Positions 25,663 to 34,544 of a stretch of DNA of 64,000 nucleotides are shown here, in pieces. The first letter of the stretch is position 1, and the number at the start of each line of letters is the position of its first letter. Below the pieces are notes generated by a model that was given only the letters and a program-made list of their open reading frames with translations, was not told the DNA's origin and ran no database searches. The DNA lies in contig NZ_JALIGC010000040.1 of NCBI RefSeq assembly GCF_024764775.1, positions 1-64,000 on the forward strand, in the 5' to 3' direction. A program made the position numbers and the translations under genes. The stretch comes from Scandinavium manionii. GTDB lineage: Bacteria; Pseudomonadota; Gammaproteobacteria; Enterobacterales; Enterobacteriaceae.

Positions 25663-27768
25663 TCAGGCTGCGGTAATCAGCCAGCAGTTATGGATCTGAC
25701 GGTTACGGGCGAAATCGGCTGAAAGCGTTTTTTGAGTAATTTCTTCTGCTTTCAGACCCAGTTTTGCCATACCGTCGATATCGAGTTTGAAGCCGCGTTT
25801 GTTGTTGGAGAACATGATCGTGCCGCCTTTGCGCAGCAGTCGTTTCAGATCAGCCATCAGCTTCAGATGATCGCGCTGGACGTCGAACGTATCTTCCATG
25901 CGCTTAGAGTTTGAGAAGGTCGGCGGATCGATGAAGATCAGGTCGAACTGTTCATCCGCGTCACGCAACCAGCCCAGCACATCAGCCTGCAACAGGCGGT
26001 GCGGACGCCCGGTCAGGCCGTTGAGGCGCAGGTTACGTTCAGCCCATTCCAGATAGGTGCGCGACATATCCACCGTAGTGGTGCTGCGCGCGCCGCCCAG
26101 ACCGGCGTGTACGCTGGCGGAGCCGGTATAAGAGAACAGGTTCAGGAAGTCTTTACCTTTGCTCATCTGACCCAGCATGCGACGGGCGATGCGGTGGTCG
26201 AGGAACAGACCGGTGTCGAGATAATCGGTCAGGTTCACCCACAGGCGGGCATTGTACTCGCTCACCTGCATGAATTCGCCCTTCTCACTCATCTTCTCGT
26301 ACTGATTTTTACCCTTCTGACGCTCACGGGTTTTCAGTACCAGTTTATTCGGCGCAATACCCAGCACCGAAATGGTGGCGGCAATCACGTCGAATAAACG
26401 CTGACGCGCTTTGGTGGCATCCACGGTTTTCGGCGGCGCATATTCCTGTACGACAACCCAGTCGCCGTAGCGATCGACCGCTACGTTATATTCCGGCAGG
26501 TCAGCATCGTAAACGCGATAGCATTCAATGCCCTCCTGGCGCGCCCATTTATCTAATTTTTTGACGTTCTTACGCAGACGGTTGGCGTAATCATCTGCCA
26601 GCATAACCGTCGTGGTTCCGTCGGTTTCGGCCAGGTGATAGTTTTTCTGTACGCAGTCCAGCGGGCCGTTTTTGGCTTTGAACTGGCGCTCAGCACGCAG
26701 TTGCAGACAGCTCAGCAGTTCAGGGGATGCGCTGAACAGGGACAAATTCCAGCCGCCAAACTGGGATTTCATGGTGCGCCCCAGCAGGTTATGCAGCGCA
26801 ATCAGCGCTGGTTCGCTGTCCAGACGTTCGCCGTACGGCGGGTTGCTGATGACCGTACCGTATGGCCCTTTCGGCAGCGGATTGCTCAGCTTCGCCACGT
26901 CTTTCACTTCAAAGTTGACGATGTCAGCCACACCGGCCCGGCGGGCGTTGCTACGCGCGCGGTCAATCACGCGACCATCGATATCAGAGCCGTAGAAACG
27001 GGATTCATAAGCCTCGAGACCGGCGCGAGCGCGGGTCTGGGCTTCGGCTTTCACTTCCTGCCAGATGACTTCATCGTGCTGTGACCAACCGTTAAAGCCC
27101 CAATGGCCACGGTGCAGGCCTGGTGCGCGGTCTGTCGCCAGCATTGCGGCTTCAATCAGCAACGTACCGGAACCACACATTGGGTCGAGCATCGGCGTGC
27201 CCGGCTGCCAGCCAGAACGCATCACGATAGCCGCGGCCAGGGTTTCTTTGATAGGCGCCATGCCGGTTGCGTCACGGTAGCCACGCAGATGCAGGCCCTC
27301 ACCACTCAGGTCGAGAGAAATGTGCGCGACTTCTTTATTCAGCCAGACGTTAACCCGTACGTCCGGATTTTCTTTATCCACGTTCGGACGCGGCAGATTT
27401 TTGCGGGTAAAAGCATCGACGATGGCGTCTTTAACCTTCAGCGCGCCGTACTGGCTGTTGCGAATTTCCTCATTCACACCGCTGAAGTGCACGGCAAAGG
27501 TCGAGTCCTGATTGAACATCTCTGTCCAGTTGATAGCCTGAACGCCGAGGTACAGGTCCAGATCGCTGTACACCTTGCACTCACCGAGCGGCATCATGAT
27601 ACGTGACGCCAGACGGCTCCACATCAGGCTCTGGTACAGCAGTCGCGTGTCACCTTCAAAATGGACACCACCCTGAACCACCGCACAGGCACTGGCGCCC
27701 AGGTTTTCCAGTTCAGTTTTTAACAGCTCTTCCAGCCCACGGGCCGTACTGGCAAACAGAGAATTCAT
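25663..27768 (-). CDS. rlmL: Bifunctional 23S rRNA methyltransferase RlmKL
   Basis: 701-residue fusion of two methyltransferases. The N-terminal half has a THUMP domain and an m2G2445 methylase with DPMCGSGTLLIEAAM and SNPPYGER; the C-terminal half (RlmK, m7G2069) has FLNLFSYTGSASVHAGLGGA and FIDPPTFSNSKRM. E. coli RlmL has 702 residues. It is transcribed towards uup and is divergent from ycbX. Confidence 0.96.
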   Translation of the reverse strand: MNSLFASTARGLEELLKTELENLGASACAVVQGGVHFEGDTRLLYQSLMWSRLASRIMMPLGECKVYSDLDLYLGVQAINWTEMFNQDSTFAVHFSGVNEEIRNSQYGALKVKDAIVDAFTRKNLPRPNVDKENPDVRVNVWLNKEVAHISLDLSGEGLHLRGYRDATGMAPIKETLAAAIVMRSGWQPGTPMLDPMCGSGTLLIEAAMLATDRAPGLHRGHWGFNGWSQHDEVIWQEVKAEAQTRARAGLEAYESRFYGSDIDGRVIDRARSNARRAGVADIVNFEVKDVAKLSNPLPKGPYGTVISNPPYGERLDSEPALIALHNLLGRTMKSQFGGWNLSLFSASPELLSCLQLRAERQFKAKNGPLDCVQKNYHLAETDGTTTVMLADDYANRLRKNVKKLDKWARQEGIECYRVYDADLPEYNVAVDRYGDWVVVQEYAPPKTVDATKARQRLFDVIAATISVLGIAPNKLVLKTRERQKGKNQYEKMSEKGEFMQVSEYNARLWVNLTDYLDTGLFLDHRIARRMLGQMSKGKDFLNLFSYTGSASVHAGLGGARSTTTVDMSRTYLEWAERNLRLNGLTGRPHRLLQADVLGWLRDADEQFDLIFIDPPTFSNSKRMEDTFDVQRDHLKLMADLKRLLRKGGTIMFSNNKRGFKLDIDGMAKLGLKAEEITQKTLSADFARNRQIHNCWLITAA

Positions 27769-27861
27769 ATCGTCACTTATTACTCACAGAAAATTGTTGC
27801 GCATTATAGCGAATCTGGGCTTCATATAGGGCGACTTTTTTCAAACGTGAGGGATAACGAA

Positions 27862-28980
27862 ATGGCGACGGTATCACGGCTCTATATTCACCCTGTAAAA
27901 TCAATGCGGGGAATCGGTGTCACGCATGCGCTGGCCGACATCAGCGGCATGGCATTTGACCGTATTTTTATGGTTACCGAGCCGGACGGCACATTCATTA
28001 CCGCTCGCCAGTATCCGCAGATGGTGCGCTTCACCCCGGTACCGACTCACGAGGGTTTACACCTCACCGCACCAGATGGCAGTTCGGCAATTGTGCGCTT
28101 CGCGGACTTCGCAACAGAAAGCGCCCCCACCCAGGTCTGGAGTGCGCACTTTACCGCGCGGATTGCGCCTGCCGACATAAACCAGTGGTTATCGGGATTC
28201 TTTAAACGTGATGTCCAGTTACGCTGGGTGGGGCAACAACCGACCCGTCGCGTCAAACGTCATGAGGCAGTCCCCCTCTCTTTCGCCGACGGTTTCCCCT
28301 ATTTACTGACGACCGAAGCCTCGCTGCGAGACCTGCAAAACCGCTGCTCTGCCAGCGTGCAGATGGAGCAGTTTCGCCCCAACCTGGTGGTGACCGGCAC
28401 GCAGCCCTGGGAAGAAGACACCTGGAAAGTGGTGCGCATCGGCGATGTGGTCTTTGACGTCGTGAAACCCTGCAGCCGCTGTATTTTTACCACCGTCAGC
28501 CCCTCTAAAGGCCAAAAGCACCCTTCTGGTGAACCGTTAGCCACGCTGCAAACCTTCCGTACTGCGCAGGACAACGGTGATGTCGATTTCGGTCAAAATT
28601 TGATTGCCCGCAACAGCGGCGTGGTTCGCGTAGGCGACGAGGTGGAAATCCTCTCAACCGGACCAGGTAAAGTGTACGGTGCGGGTGAAACGGAAGAAAC
28701 GCTGGACGTGAGTGTTGCGCAGGATGCCGTAGTCGACATTGACTGGCAGGGCGACGTCTTCAAAGGGAATAATCAGCAGGTTTTACTGGAACAGCTGGAA
28801 CAACAGGGGATCCGCGTGCCCTACTCTTGCCGGGCCGGAATATGCGGGAGTTGCCGCATAACGCTGGTCGAAGGGGAAGTCAGCCCGATGAAGAAAAGTG
28901 CAGTCTCTGAAGATGGCACCATTCTTTGCTGCAGCTGCGTTCCAAAAACCGCGCTGCGCCTTTCGCGTTACACCGCCTGA
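27862..28980 (+). CDS. ycbX: MOSC and 2Fe-2S domain protein YcbX
   Basis: 372 residues in three parts: MOSC N-terminal beta-barrel (VSRLYIHPVKSMRGI), MOSC domain with the molybdenum cofactor Cys in KPCSRCIFTTV, and a C-terminal plant-type ferredoxin domain with ligands CRAGICGSC...C. In E. coli YcbX reduces N-hydroxylated bases such as 6-hydroxylaminopurine. The start is MATVSRL at 27862, with GAGGGA upstream. The end overlaps convergent zapC by 13 bases. Confidence 0.94.
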   Translation: MATVSRLYIHPVKSMRGIGVTHALADISGMAFDRIFMVTEPDGTFITARQYPQMVRFTPVPTHEGLHLTAPDGSSAIVRFADFATESAPTQVWSAHFTARIAPADINQWLSGFFKRDVQLRWVGQQPTRRVKRHEAVPLSFADGFPYLLTTEASLRDLQNRCSASVQMEQFRPNLVVTGTQPWEEDTWKVVRIGDVVFDVVKPCSRCIFTTVSPSKGQKHPSGEPLATLQTFRTAQDNGDVDFGQNLIARNSGVVRVGDEVEILSTGPGKVYGAGETEETLDVSVAQDAVVDIDWQGDVFKGNNQQVLLEQLEQQGIRVPYSCRAGICGSCRITLVEGEVSPMKKSAVSEDGTILCCSCVPKTALRLSRYTA

Positions 28981-29510
28981 CCGTAGCTCAGCGCAGCCGA
29001 CAGCGGCTGTGGCTGGAGGCGGTCATTCATCACTTTAATCGCATCGCCTAACTGCATGGTACGACCGGCTAACATCAACCCCGGCTGTGCCAGCAGGCAA
29101 AGCGCGGCGTTATCACCCGGCTCAACCACCAGCAGATTCACACGCTCGCCGCTGTCGCTCAGCCAGACCGCGGCGGCATCGCCGGTCACCGGCTGCCATG
29201 GCTCTCCGTGCGCGACAAAGTGCCAGCTTTTTGGCATCTGTGGTTTCAGGAAACGGATGGCGACCAGCGCATTGAGAATAAGCTCTGCGCGGTGTTCTTT
29301 GGTTAATTCCAGGTCACGACATCTGTCTTCAAACGAGAAATAGAGGGCGGCATCATCAACGCAAAAGCCTGTAGGATCAAAGGCATCCGGCGTCAGCATC
29401 CGACGGGCGAAACGTGAACGAAACAACATACCATTGGCTAAATCGAGCATCATACGATCGTGCTCTTCATCAAAATACCAACGCCAGTTATCGTCAGGTT
29501 TAATTCGCAT
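28968..29510 (-). CDS. zapC: Cell division protein ZapC
   Basis: 180-residue cytoplasmic protein that binds FtsZ and promotes bundling of protofilaments at the Z-ring. It matches E. coli YcbW/ZapC from MRIKPDDNWRWYFD to the LSYGQAV end. Together with sulA and matP it gives this region three genes acting on the Z-ring. It converges on ycbX with a 13-base overlap. Confidence 0.93.
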   Translation of the reverse strand: MRIKPDDNWRWYFDEEHDRMMLDLANGMLFRSRFARRMLTPDAFDPTGFCVDDAALYFSFEDRCRDLELTKEHRAELILNALVAIRFLKPQMPKSWHFVAHGEPWQPVTGDAAAVWLSDSGERVNLLVVEPGDNAALCLLAQPGLMLAGRTMQLGDAIKVMNDRLQPQPLSAALSYGQAV

Positions 29511-29623
29511 TTCTGTTCCCCGCTCTCATAAGCATCCTTTGCCTTAAAGAATAATCCCGTTTCGTTAATTAGCCTGAATTAAGAAAAGACCATAACGTTT
29601 AAATTAGCAACATTTGTGGAATA

Positions 29624-29658
29624 TAAAACAACCAGGGCCGGAAATAAAGCCCTGGTTG
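29624..29658 (-). terminator. pyrD terminator
   Basis: CAACCAGGGC (29629-29638) and GCCCTGGTTG (29649-29658) form a 10-bp stem 18 bases after the pyrD stop, followed on the minus strand by TTTTATATT. Confidence 0.8.
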
Positions 29659-29676
29659 TAAATTGCACAATGAAGA

Positions 29677-30687
29677 TTAGAGGTGGGTAACGATTTCTTT
29701 AATCAGAGGTGGGCCTTTAAAAATAAACCCGGAATAGATCTGAACAAGCGTTGCACCCGCAGCCACCTTCTCACGGGCGGCCATCACCGAATCGATACCA
29801 CCCACACCGATAATAGGCAACTGCCCTTTTAATTCGGCAGACAGCATTCGAATAATTTCTGTACTTTTTAGTTGTAATGGACGACCACTTAAACCGCCGG
29901 TTTCATCACAGTGTTTCATTCCCTGAACGAGGGAACGATCGAGTGTGGTATTGGTCGCAATAACACCATCGATATTATGGCGAACTAAACTGTCGGCCAC
30001 CTGGATCAATTCTTCAGGCGAAAGATCCGGGGCGATCTTAACCGCCACTGGAACATATTTGTGGTGAACAGATTGCAGTTCGTTTTGCTTATTTTTAATC
30101 GCTGACAGTAAATCATCCAGCGCTTCACCATATTGCAGCGTACGCAGACCCGGGGTATTCGGCGACGAAATATTGACCGCGATATAGCCGGCATAAGCAT
30201 AGACTTTTTCCATACAAATCAGATAGTCATCTTTACCCTGCTCAACTGGCGTGTCTTTATTTTTGCCGATATTAATACCGAGGATCCCGTCGAAATGGGA
30301 TTTTTTAACGTTCTCAACCAGGTTATCAACGCCAAGGTTATTAAAGCCCATGCGGTTGATCAGACCTTCGGCGTCGACCAGACGGAAGATCCTTGGTTTG
30401 TCGTTCCCTGGCTGTGGACGCGGTGTGACGGTACCGACTTCAATCGAGCCGAAGCCCATCGCGCCGAGTGCATCAATGCACTCCCCGTTCTTATCAAGTC
30501 CGGCGGCTAAACCCAGCGGGTTTTTAAACGTCAGCCCCATGCAGGTGACCGGTTTTGATGGCACTTTCTGGCGCACAAGCGCTTCGAATGGTGTGCCTGT
30601 TACACGGCGTAATTGTTGAAACGTGACTTCATGAGCGCGCTCAGGGTCGAGCTGGAAAAGGGCTTTACGAACGAAGGGGTAGTACAT
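29677..30687 (-). CDS. pyrD: Dihydroorotate dehydrogenase (quinone)
   Basis: 336-residue class 2 enzyme that oxidises dihydroorotate to orotate at the inner membrane, passing electrons to ubiquinone (pyrimidine synthesis, step four). The N-terminal helix MYYPFVRKALFQLDPERAH binds the membrane. FMN-site motifs are GLAAGLDKNGECIDALGAMGFG and VGGIDS, and the catalytic Ser is in NISSPNTPGLR. Same length as E. coli PyrD. Confidence 0.97.
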   Translation of the reverse strand: MYYPFVRKALFQLDPERAHEVTFQQLRRVTGTPFEALVRQKVPSKPVTCMGLTFKNPLGLAAGLDKNGECIDALGAMGFGSIEVGTVTPRPQPGNDKPRIFRLVDAEGLINRMGFNNLGVDNLVENVKKSHFDGILGINIGKNKDTPVEQGKDDYLICMEKVYAYAGYIAVNISSPNTPGLRTLQYGEALDDLLSAIKNKQNELQSVHHKYVPVAVKIAPDLSPEELIQVADSLVRHNIDGVIATNTTLDRSLVQGMKHCDETGGLSGRPLQLKSTEIIRMLSAELKGQLPIIGVGGIDSVMAAREKVAAGATLVQIYSGFIFKGPPLIKEIVTHL

Positions 30688-30702
30688 GAACTCTCCTGGA
30701 TT

Positions 30703-30734
30703 CCCGGTAGCAAACCGGGGGCGTATTATGTTCG
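30703..30734 (-). promoter_or_regulatory. pyrD leader hairpin and CTP-sensing start region
   Basis: On the minus strand a CATAAT -10-like box is followed by a C-run, then the stem CCCGGT/ACCGGG (30714-30719, 30703-30708) directly before the ribosome-binding site CAGGAG. In E. coli and Salmonella the choice between C and G start nucleotides here sets whether the hairpin forms, so CTP represses pyrD. Confidence 0.65.
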
Positions 30735-30904
30735 ATCCGCCGCCGAAAGGGAATTGACCTGTCGCAAAAAATGCCGCGATAAGCGCAAACGTTTACTTAC
30801 TTGCAGTTTTTGGCAATCCAGTGCCAGAAAAATCATTTAGCGAACGCCCCTGCCTCTGACACACTCCAGACAAATGTTATCAATGTTAGATAAATGAAAA
30901 TATT

Positions 30905-31033
30905 TATACCCGAAATAATTCAAGTTGCAGGAAGGCGGCAAAAGAACGAATCCCCAGGAGCTTACTTGAGTAAGTGACTGGGGTGAGAAAGTGCCGCCAA
31001 CGCACCTGCAGCTTGAAGTATGACAGGGATATA
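30905..31033. repeat. ERIC element (enterobacterial repetitive intergenic consensus)
   Basis: A ~129-bp imperfect palindrome with ends TATACCCG and CAGGGATATA. The diagnostic core GAATCCCCAGGAGCTTAC...GTAAGTGACTGGGGTGAG is readable, with GTTGCAGGAAGGCGGC and CGCACCTGCAGCTTGAAGTA in the arms. It ends about ten bases before the ssuE start and fills most of the pyrD-ssuE gap. Confidence 0.92.
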
Positions 31034-31043
31034 AGGAGAGGTT

Positions 31044-31619
31044 ATGCGTGTCATTACACTAGCGGGAAGCCCGCGTTTTCCTTCACGTTCCAGCGCGCTG
31101 CTGGAGTATGCCAGAGAGACCCTCTCCCGGGTGGACGTCGAAGTATGTCACTGGCATTTGCAGAATTTCGAACCGGAAGATTTGCTTTATGCGCGCTTTG
31201 ACAGCCCTGCTCTGCTGGCGCTTATTGAACAACTGGCGCAGGCAGACGGCCTGATTGTCGCCACCCCGGTTTATAAAGCCTCTTTTTCTGGCGCGTTAAA
31301 AACGCTGCTGGACCTGTTACCGGAACGCGCGCTGGAAGGCAAAGTGGTTCTGCCATTGGCCACCGGCGGCACCGTGGCACACATGCTGGCGGTGGATTAT
31401 GCCCTGAAACCCGTACTCAACGCCCTGAAAGCACAGGAAATACTGCACGGCGTTTTCGCCGATGACAGCCAGGTTCAGGATTATCAGCACAAACCGCAGT
31501 TCAGCCCAAACCTGCAAAAACGCCTCGATAGTGCGCTGGAAACCTTCTGGCAAGCGCTGCACCGCCGCGACATCCGCGTTCCGGCCTTCCATCTTCCGCA
31601 AGGAGTCGCCCATGTTTAA
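31044..31619 (+). CDS. ssuE: NADPH-dependent FMN reductase SsuE
   Basis: 191-residue flavodoxin-like enzyme that supplies FMNH2 to the alkanesulfonate monooxygenase SsuD. The N-terminus is MRVITLAGSPRFPSRSS, the phosphate-binding loop, followed by TPVYKASFSGALKTLLDLLP and the LATGGT motif. AAGGAGAG lies six bases upstream. First gene of the ssuEADCB operon, expressed in E. coli under sulfur limitation through Cbl; its stop overlaps the ssuA start. Confidence 0.95.
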   Translation: MRVITLAGSPRFPSRSSALLEYARETLSRVDVEVCHWHLQNFEPEDLLYARFDSPALLALIEQLAQADGLIVATPVYKASFSGALKTLLDLLPERALEGKVVLPLATGGTVAHMLAVDYALKPVLNALKAQEILHGVFADDSQVQDYQHKPQFSPNLQKRLDSALETFWQALHRRDIRVPAFHLPQGVAHV

Positions 31620-32601
31620 TCTGTTTCGCCCACGTATTCGCAGCCTGGCGCTGACCGGGCTGCTGACCCTTTCAGCCTGGAGCCACGCGGCAGAACCTGC
31701 CCCGGACGCACTGCGCATCGGCTACCAGAAAGGCAGCATCAGCATGGTGCTGGCGAAAAGCCACCAGCTTCTGGAAAAGCGCTACCCGAACACCAAATTC
31801 TCCTGGGTGGAATTTCCTGCAGGCCCGCAAATGCTCGAAGCGCTAAACGTGGGCAGTATTGATTTGGGCAGCACCGGCGACATTCCGCCTATTTTCGCGC
31901 AGGCCGCAGGGGCAGATTTAGTGTATGTCGGCGTCGAACCGCCGAAGCCGAAAGCGGAAGTGATTCTGGTGCCGGAAAACAGCCCGATCAAAACCGTGGC
32001 CGATTTGAAAGGCCATAAAGTGGCATTACAGAAAGGCTCCAGTTCACACAACCTCTTGCTGCGTGCATTACAGCAGGCGGGCCTGAAATTTACGGATATT
32101 CAACCCATCTGGCTGACTCCCGCCGATGCTCGCGCGGCATTCCAGCAAGGGGACGTAGACGCCTGGACCATTTGGGACCCGTACTATTCCGCCGCGTTAT
32201 TACATGGCGGCGTGCGAGTCCTGGCTGACGGCAGCGAGTTGAAACAAACCGGCTCCTTCTATTTAGCCTCGCGCCCTTACGCTGAGAAAAACGGTGCCTT
32301 TATAGAAGGCGTTCTCGACACCTTTAGTCAGGCCGATGCGCTAACGATTAGCCAGCGTCAGCAAAGCACCGAGCTGCTGGCGAAAACAATGGGCCTGCCG
32401 GAAGCGGTGATTACCAGCTATCTCAATCATCGCCCACCGACCGCCATCGGCCCGGTCAGCGAAGAGACCGCTCGTCGCCAGCAGGACACCGCCGATCTGT
32501 TTTATGAAAATCACCTGGTGCCGAAAAAAGTCGACATCAAAAGCCGTATTTGGCAGCCCACTTCTCAGCCTTCAGCAGCCCAACAAGGAGCTAAATCATG
32601 A
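31612..32601 (+). CDS. ssuA: Aliphatic sulfonate-binding protein SsuA
   Basis: Periplasmic solute-binding protein of the SsuABC importer. The signal peptide (MFNLFRPRIRSLALTG...SHA) is followed by LRIGYQKGSISMVLAKSHQLLEKRYP and FPAGPQMLEALNVGSIDLGSTGDIPPIFAQAAGAD, as in E. coli SsuA. The frame extends to 31462, inside ssuE, but the ATG at 31612 has AAGGAG upstream and begins the signal peptide. It overlaps ssuE by eight bases and ssuD by four. Confidence 0.95.
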   Translation: MFNLFRPRIRSLALTGLLTLSAWSHAAEPAPDALRIGYQKGSISMVLAKSHQLLEKRYPNTKFSWVEFPAGPQMLEALNVGSIDLGSTGDIPPIFAQAAGADLVYVGVEPPKPKAEVILVPENSPIKTVADLKGHKVALQKGSSSHNLLLRALQQAGLKFTDIQPIWLTPADARAAFQQGDVDAWTIWDPYYSAALLHGGVRVLADGSELKQTGSFYLASRPYAEKNGAFIEGVLDTFSQADALTISQRQQSTELLAKTMGLPEAVITSYLNHRPPTAIGPVSEETARRQQDTADLFYENHLVPKKVDIKSRIWQPTSQPSAAQQGAKS

Positions 32602-33743
32602 GCCTGAATATGTTCTGGTTTTTACCGACGCACGGCGACGGCCACTATCTTGGCAGTGACGATAACGCTCGTCCGGTCGATCACAGTTATCTCCAGCAGA
32701 TAGCCCAGACCGCAGATCGGCTCGGTTTCACCGGCGTGCTGATCCCGACCGGTCGCTCCTGTGAAGATGCCTGGCTGGTTGCGGCGTCGATGATCCCGGT
32801 AACGCAACGGCTCAAATTCCTGGTGGCGCTGCGCCCAAGCGTGATTTCGCCTACCGTCGCTGCCCGCCAGGCCGCGACGCTGGACAGATTATCCAATGGA
32901 CGCGCGTTGTTTAACCTGGTAACCGGCAGCGATCCACAGGAATTAGCGGCCGACGGTGTTTTCCTCGATCACACTGAACGCTATGAAGCCTCTGCAGAAT
33001 TTACTCATATCTGGCGACGCTTGCTGGAAGGCGAAACCGTCGATTTTGACGGCAAATACCAGAAAGTACGGGGTGCAAAACTACTGTTTCCTCCGGTTCA
33101 GCAGCCACGTCCTCCGCTCTATTTTGGCGGCTCCTCGGACGTGGCGCAGGATCTGGCAGCCGAACAGGTTGACCTGTATCTGACCTGGGGCGAACCGCCC
33201 GCACAGGTAAAAGAAAAGATAGCCCAGGTCCGCGCGAAGGCCGCTAAACACGGACGCAAAGTGCGCTTTGGTATTCGTCTGCACGTGATTGTGCGAGAAA
33301 CCACTGCCGAAGCCTGGGAGGCTGCGAACCGGCTCATTTCCCGCCTCGATGATGACACCATCGCCAAAGCGCAGGCGGCATTCGCCCGCACCGATTCCGT
33401 TGGCCAGCAGCGGATGGCCGCTCTGCACGGTGGACAGCGTGACAAGCTCGAAATCAGTCCTAACCTGTGGGCGGGCGTAGGTCTGGTTCGCGGCGGCGCG
33501 GGTACGGCGCTGGTAGGCGATGGCCCAACCGTGGCGGCGCGTATTAATGAATATGCGGCGCTGGGCATCGACAGCTTTGTACTTTCCGGATATCCGCATC
33601 TGGAAGAGGCTTACAAAGTCGGTGAGCTCCTGTTCCCACATTTGGATGTCGCCATCCCGGAAATCCCTCAGCCGCCTGCGTTGCAAGTGCAGGGCGAAGC
33701 CGTCGCCAACGAATTTTTACCGCGCAACGTCGCGCAGAGTTAA
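32598..33743 (+). CDS. ssuD: FMNH2-dependent alkanesulfonate monooxygenase
   Basis: 381-residue luciferase-like enzyme that cleaves C-S bonds of C1-C14 alkanesulfonates to aldehyde and sulfite. It begins SLNMFWFLPTHGDGHYL and has the substrate-site stretch GRSCEDAWL with the conserved Cys, RPSVISPTVAARQAATLDRLSNGR, and Arg in GLVRGGAGTALVGDG. Translational coupling to ssuA is by ATGA overlap. Confidence 0.96.
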   Translation: MSLNMFWFLPTHGDGHYLGSDDNARPVDHSYLQQIAQTADRLGFTGVLIPTGRSCEDAWLVAASMIPVTQRLKFLVALRPSVISPTVAARQAATLDRLSNGRALFNLVTGSDPQELAADGVFLDHTERYEASAEFTHIWRRLLEGETVDFDGKYQKVRGAKLLFPPVQQPRPPLYFGGSSDVAQDLAAEQVDLYLTWGEPPAQVKEKIAQVRAKAAKHGRKVRFGIRLHVIVRETTAEAWEAANRLISRLDDDTIAKAQAAFARTDSVGQQRMAALHGGQRDKLEISPNLWAGVGLVRGGAGTALVGDGPTVAARINEYAALGIDSFVLSGYPHLEEAYKVGELLFPHLDVAIPEIPQPPALQVQGEAVANEFLPRNVAQS

Positions 33744-33752
33744 GGAGTGTCT

Positions 33753-34544
33753 ATGGCAACGCCTGCAAATAAGTGGTTGCTCCGCGTTGCCCCCTGGCTG
33801 CTGCCGGTGGGCATCGTCATCCTCTGGCAAATCGCCTCGGTAACAGGCTGGCTTTCGACCCGCATTCTGCCGTCGCCCGAAGGCGTCGTTGAAGCGTTCT
33901 GGTCACTTTCAGCCAGCGGCGAACTGTGGCAACACCTGGCGATCAGCTCGTGGCGGGCATTGGTTGGTTTCTCTATCGGCGGTTCGATTGGCTTGCTTCT
34001 CGGGCTTATCAGCGGGTTGTCGCGCTGGGGAGAACGCCTGCTCGATACGTCGATCCAAATGCTGCGCAATGTGCCGCATCTGGCGCTGATCCCGCTGGTT
34101 ATTCTGTGGTTTGGCATCGATGAAAGCGCCAAGATTTTCCTCGTTGCCCTCGGCACGCTGTTCCCGATTTATATCAATACCTGGCATGGGATCCGCAATA
34201 TTGACCAGGGGCTGGTTGAGATGGCGCGCAGCTACGGATTATCCGGCCCGGCGCTGTTCTGGCACGTTATTCTGCCCGGCGCCCTGCCCTCGATTATGGT
34301 CGGCGTGCGCTTTGCGTTGGGCCTGATGTGGCTGACGCTGATTGTTGCGGAGACGATTTCCGCCAATGCCGGGATTGGCTATCTGGCGATGAACGCCCGC
34401 GAATTCCTGCAAACCGACGTCGTCGTGGTCGCCATTATTCTTTATGCCCTGCTGGGTAAACTGGCGGATGTCAGCGCACAAATGCTGGAACGCGTCTGGC
34501 TGCGCTGGAATCCGGCTTACCAATTGAAGGAGGCTTCCGTATGA
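33753..34544 (+). CDS. ssuC: Aliphatic sulfonate ABC transporter permease SsuC
   Basis: 263-residue inner-membrane permease with about six membrane segments. The cytoplasmic EAA loop is EMARSYGLSGPALFWHVILPGALPS, contacting SsuB. AAGGAG lies upstream of the ATG at 33753; an in-frame GTG at 33747 is a less likely start. The end overlaps ssuB by four bases. Confidence 0.95.
   Translation: MATPANKWLLRVAPWLLPVGIVILWQIASVTGWLSTRILPSPEGVVEAFWSLSASGELWQHLAISSWRALVGFSIGGSIGLLLGLISGLSRWGERLLDTSIQMLRNVPHLALIPLVILWFGIDESAKIFLVALGTLFPIYINTWHGIRNIDQGLVEMARSYGLSGPALFWHVILPGALPSIMVGVRFALGLMWLTLIVAETISANAGIGYLAMNAREFLQTDVVVVAIILYALLGKLADVSAQMLERVWLRWNPAYQLKEASV

Noticed and set aside
30740..30904. Remnant of the elf/ycb fimbrial operon between pyrD and ssuE
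   Set aside because: No frame in the gap resembles a fimbrial gene; it holds only the pyrD promoter and the ERIC element.
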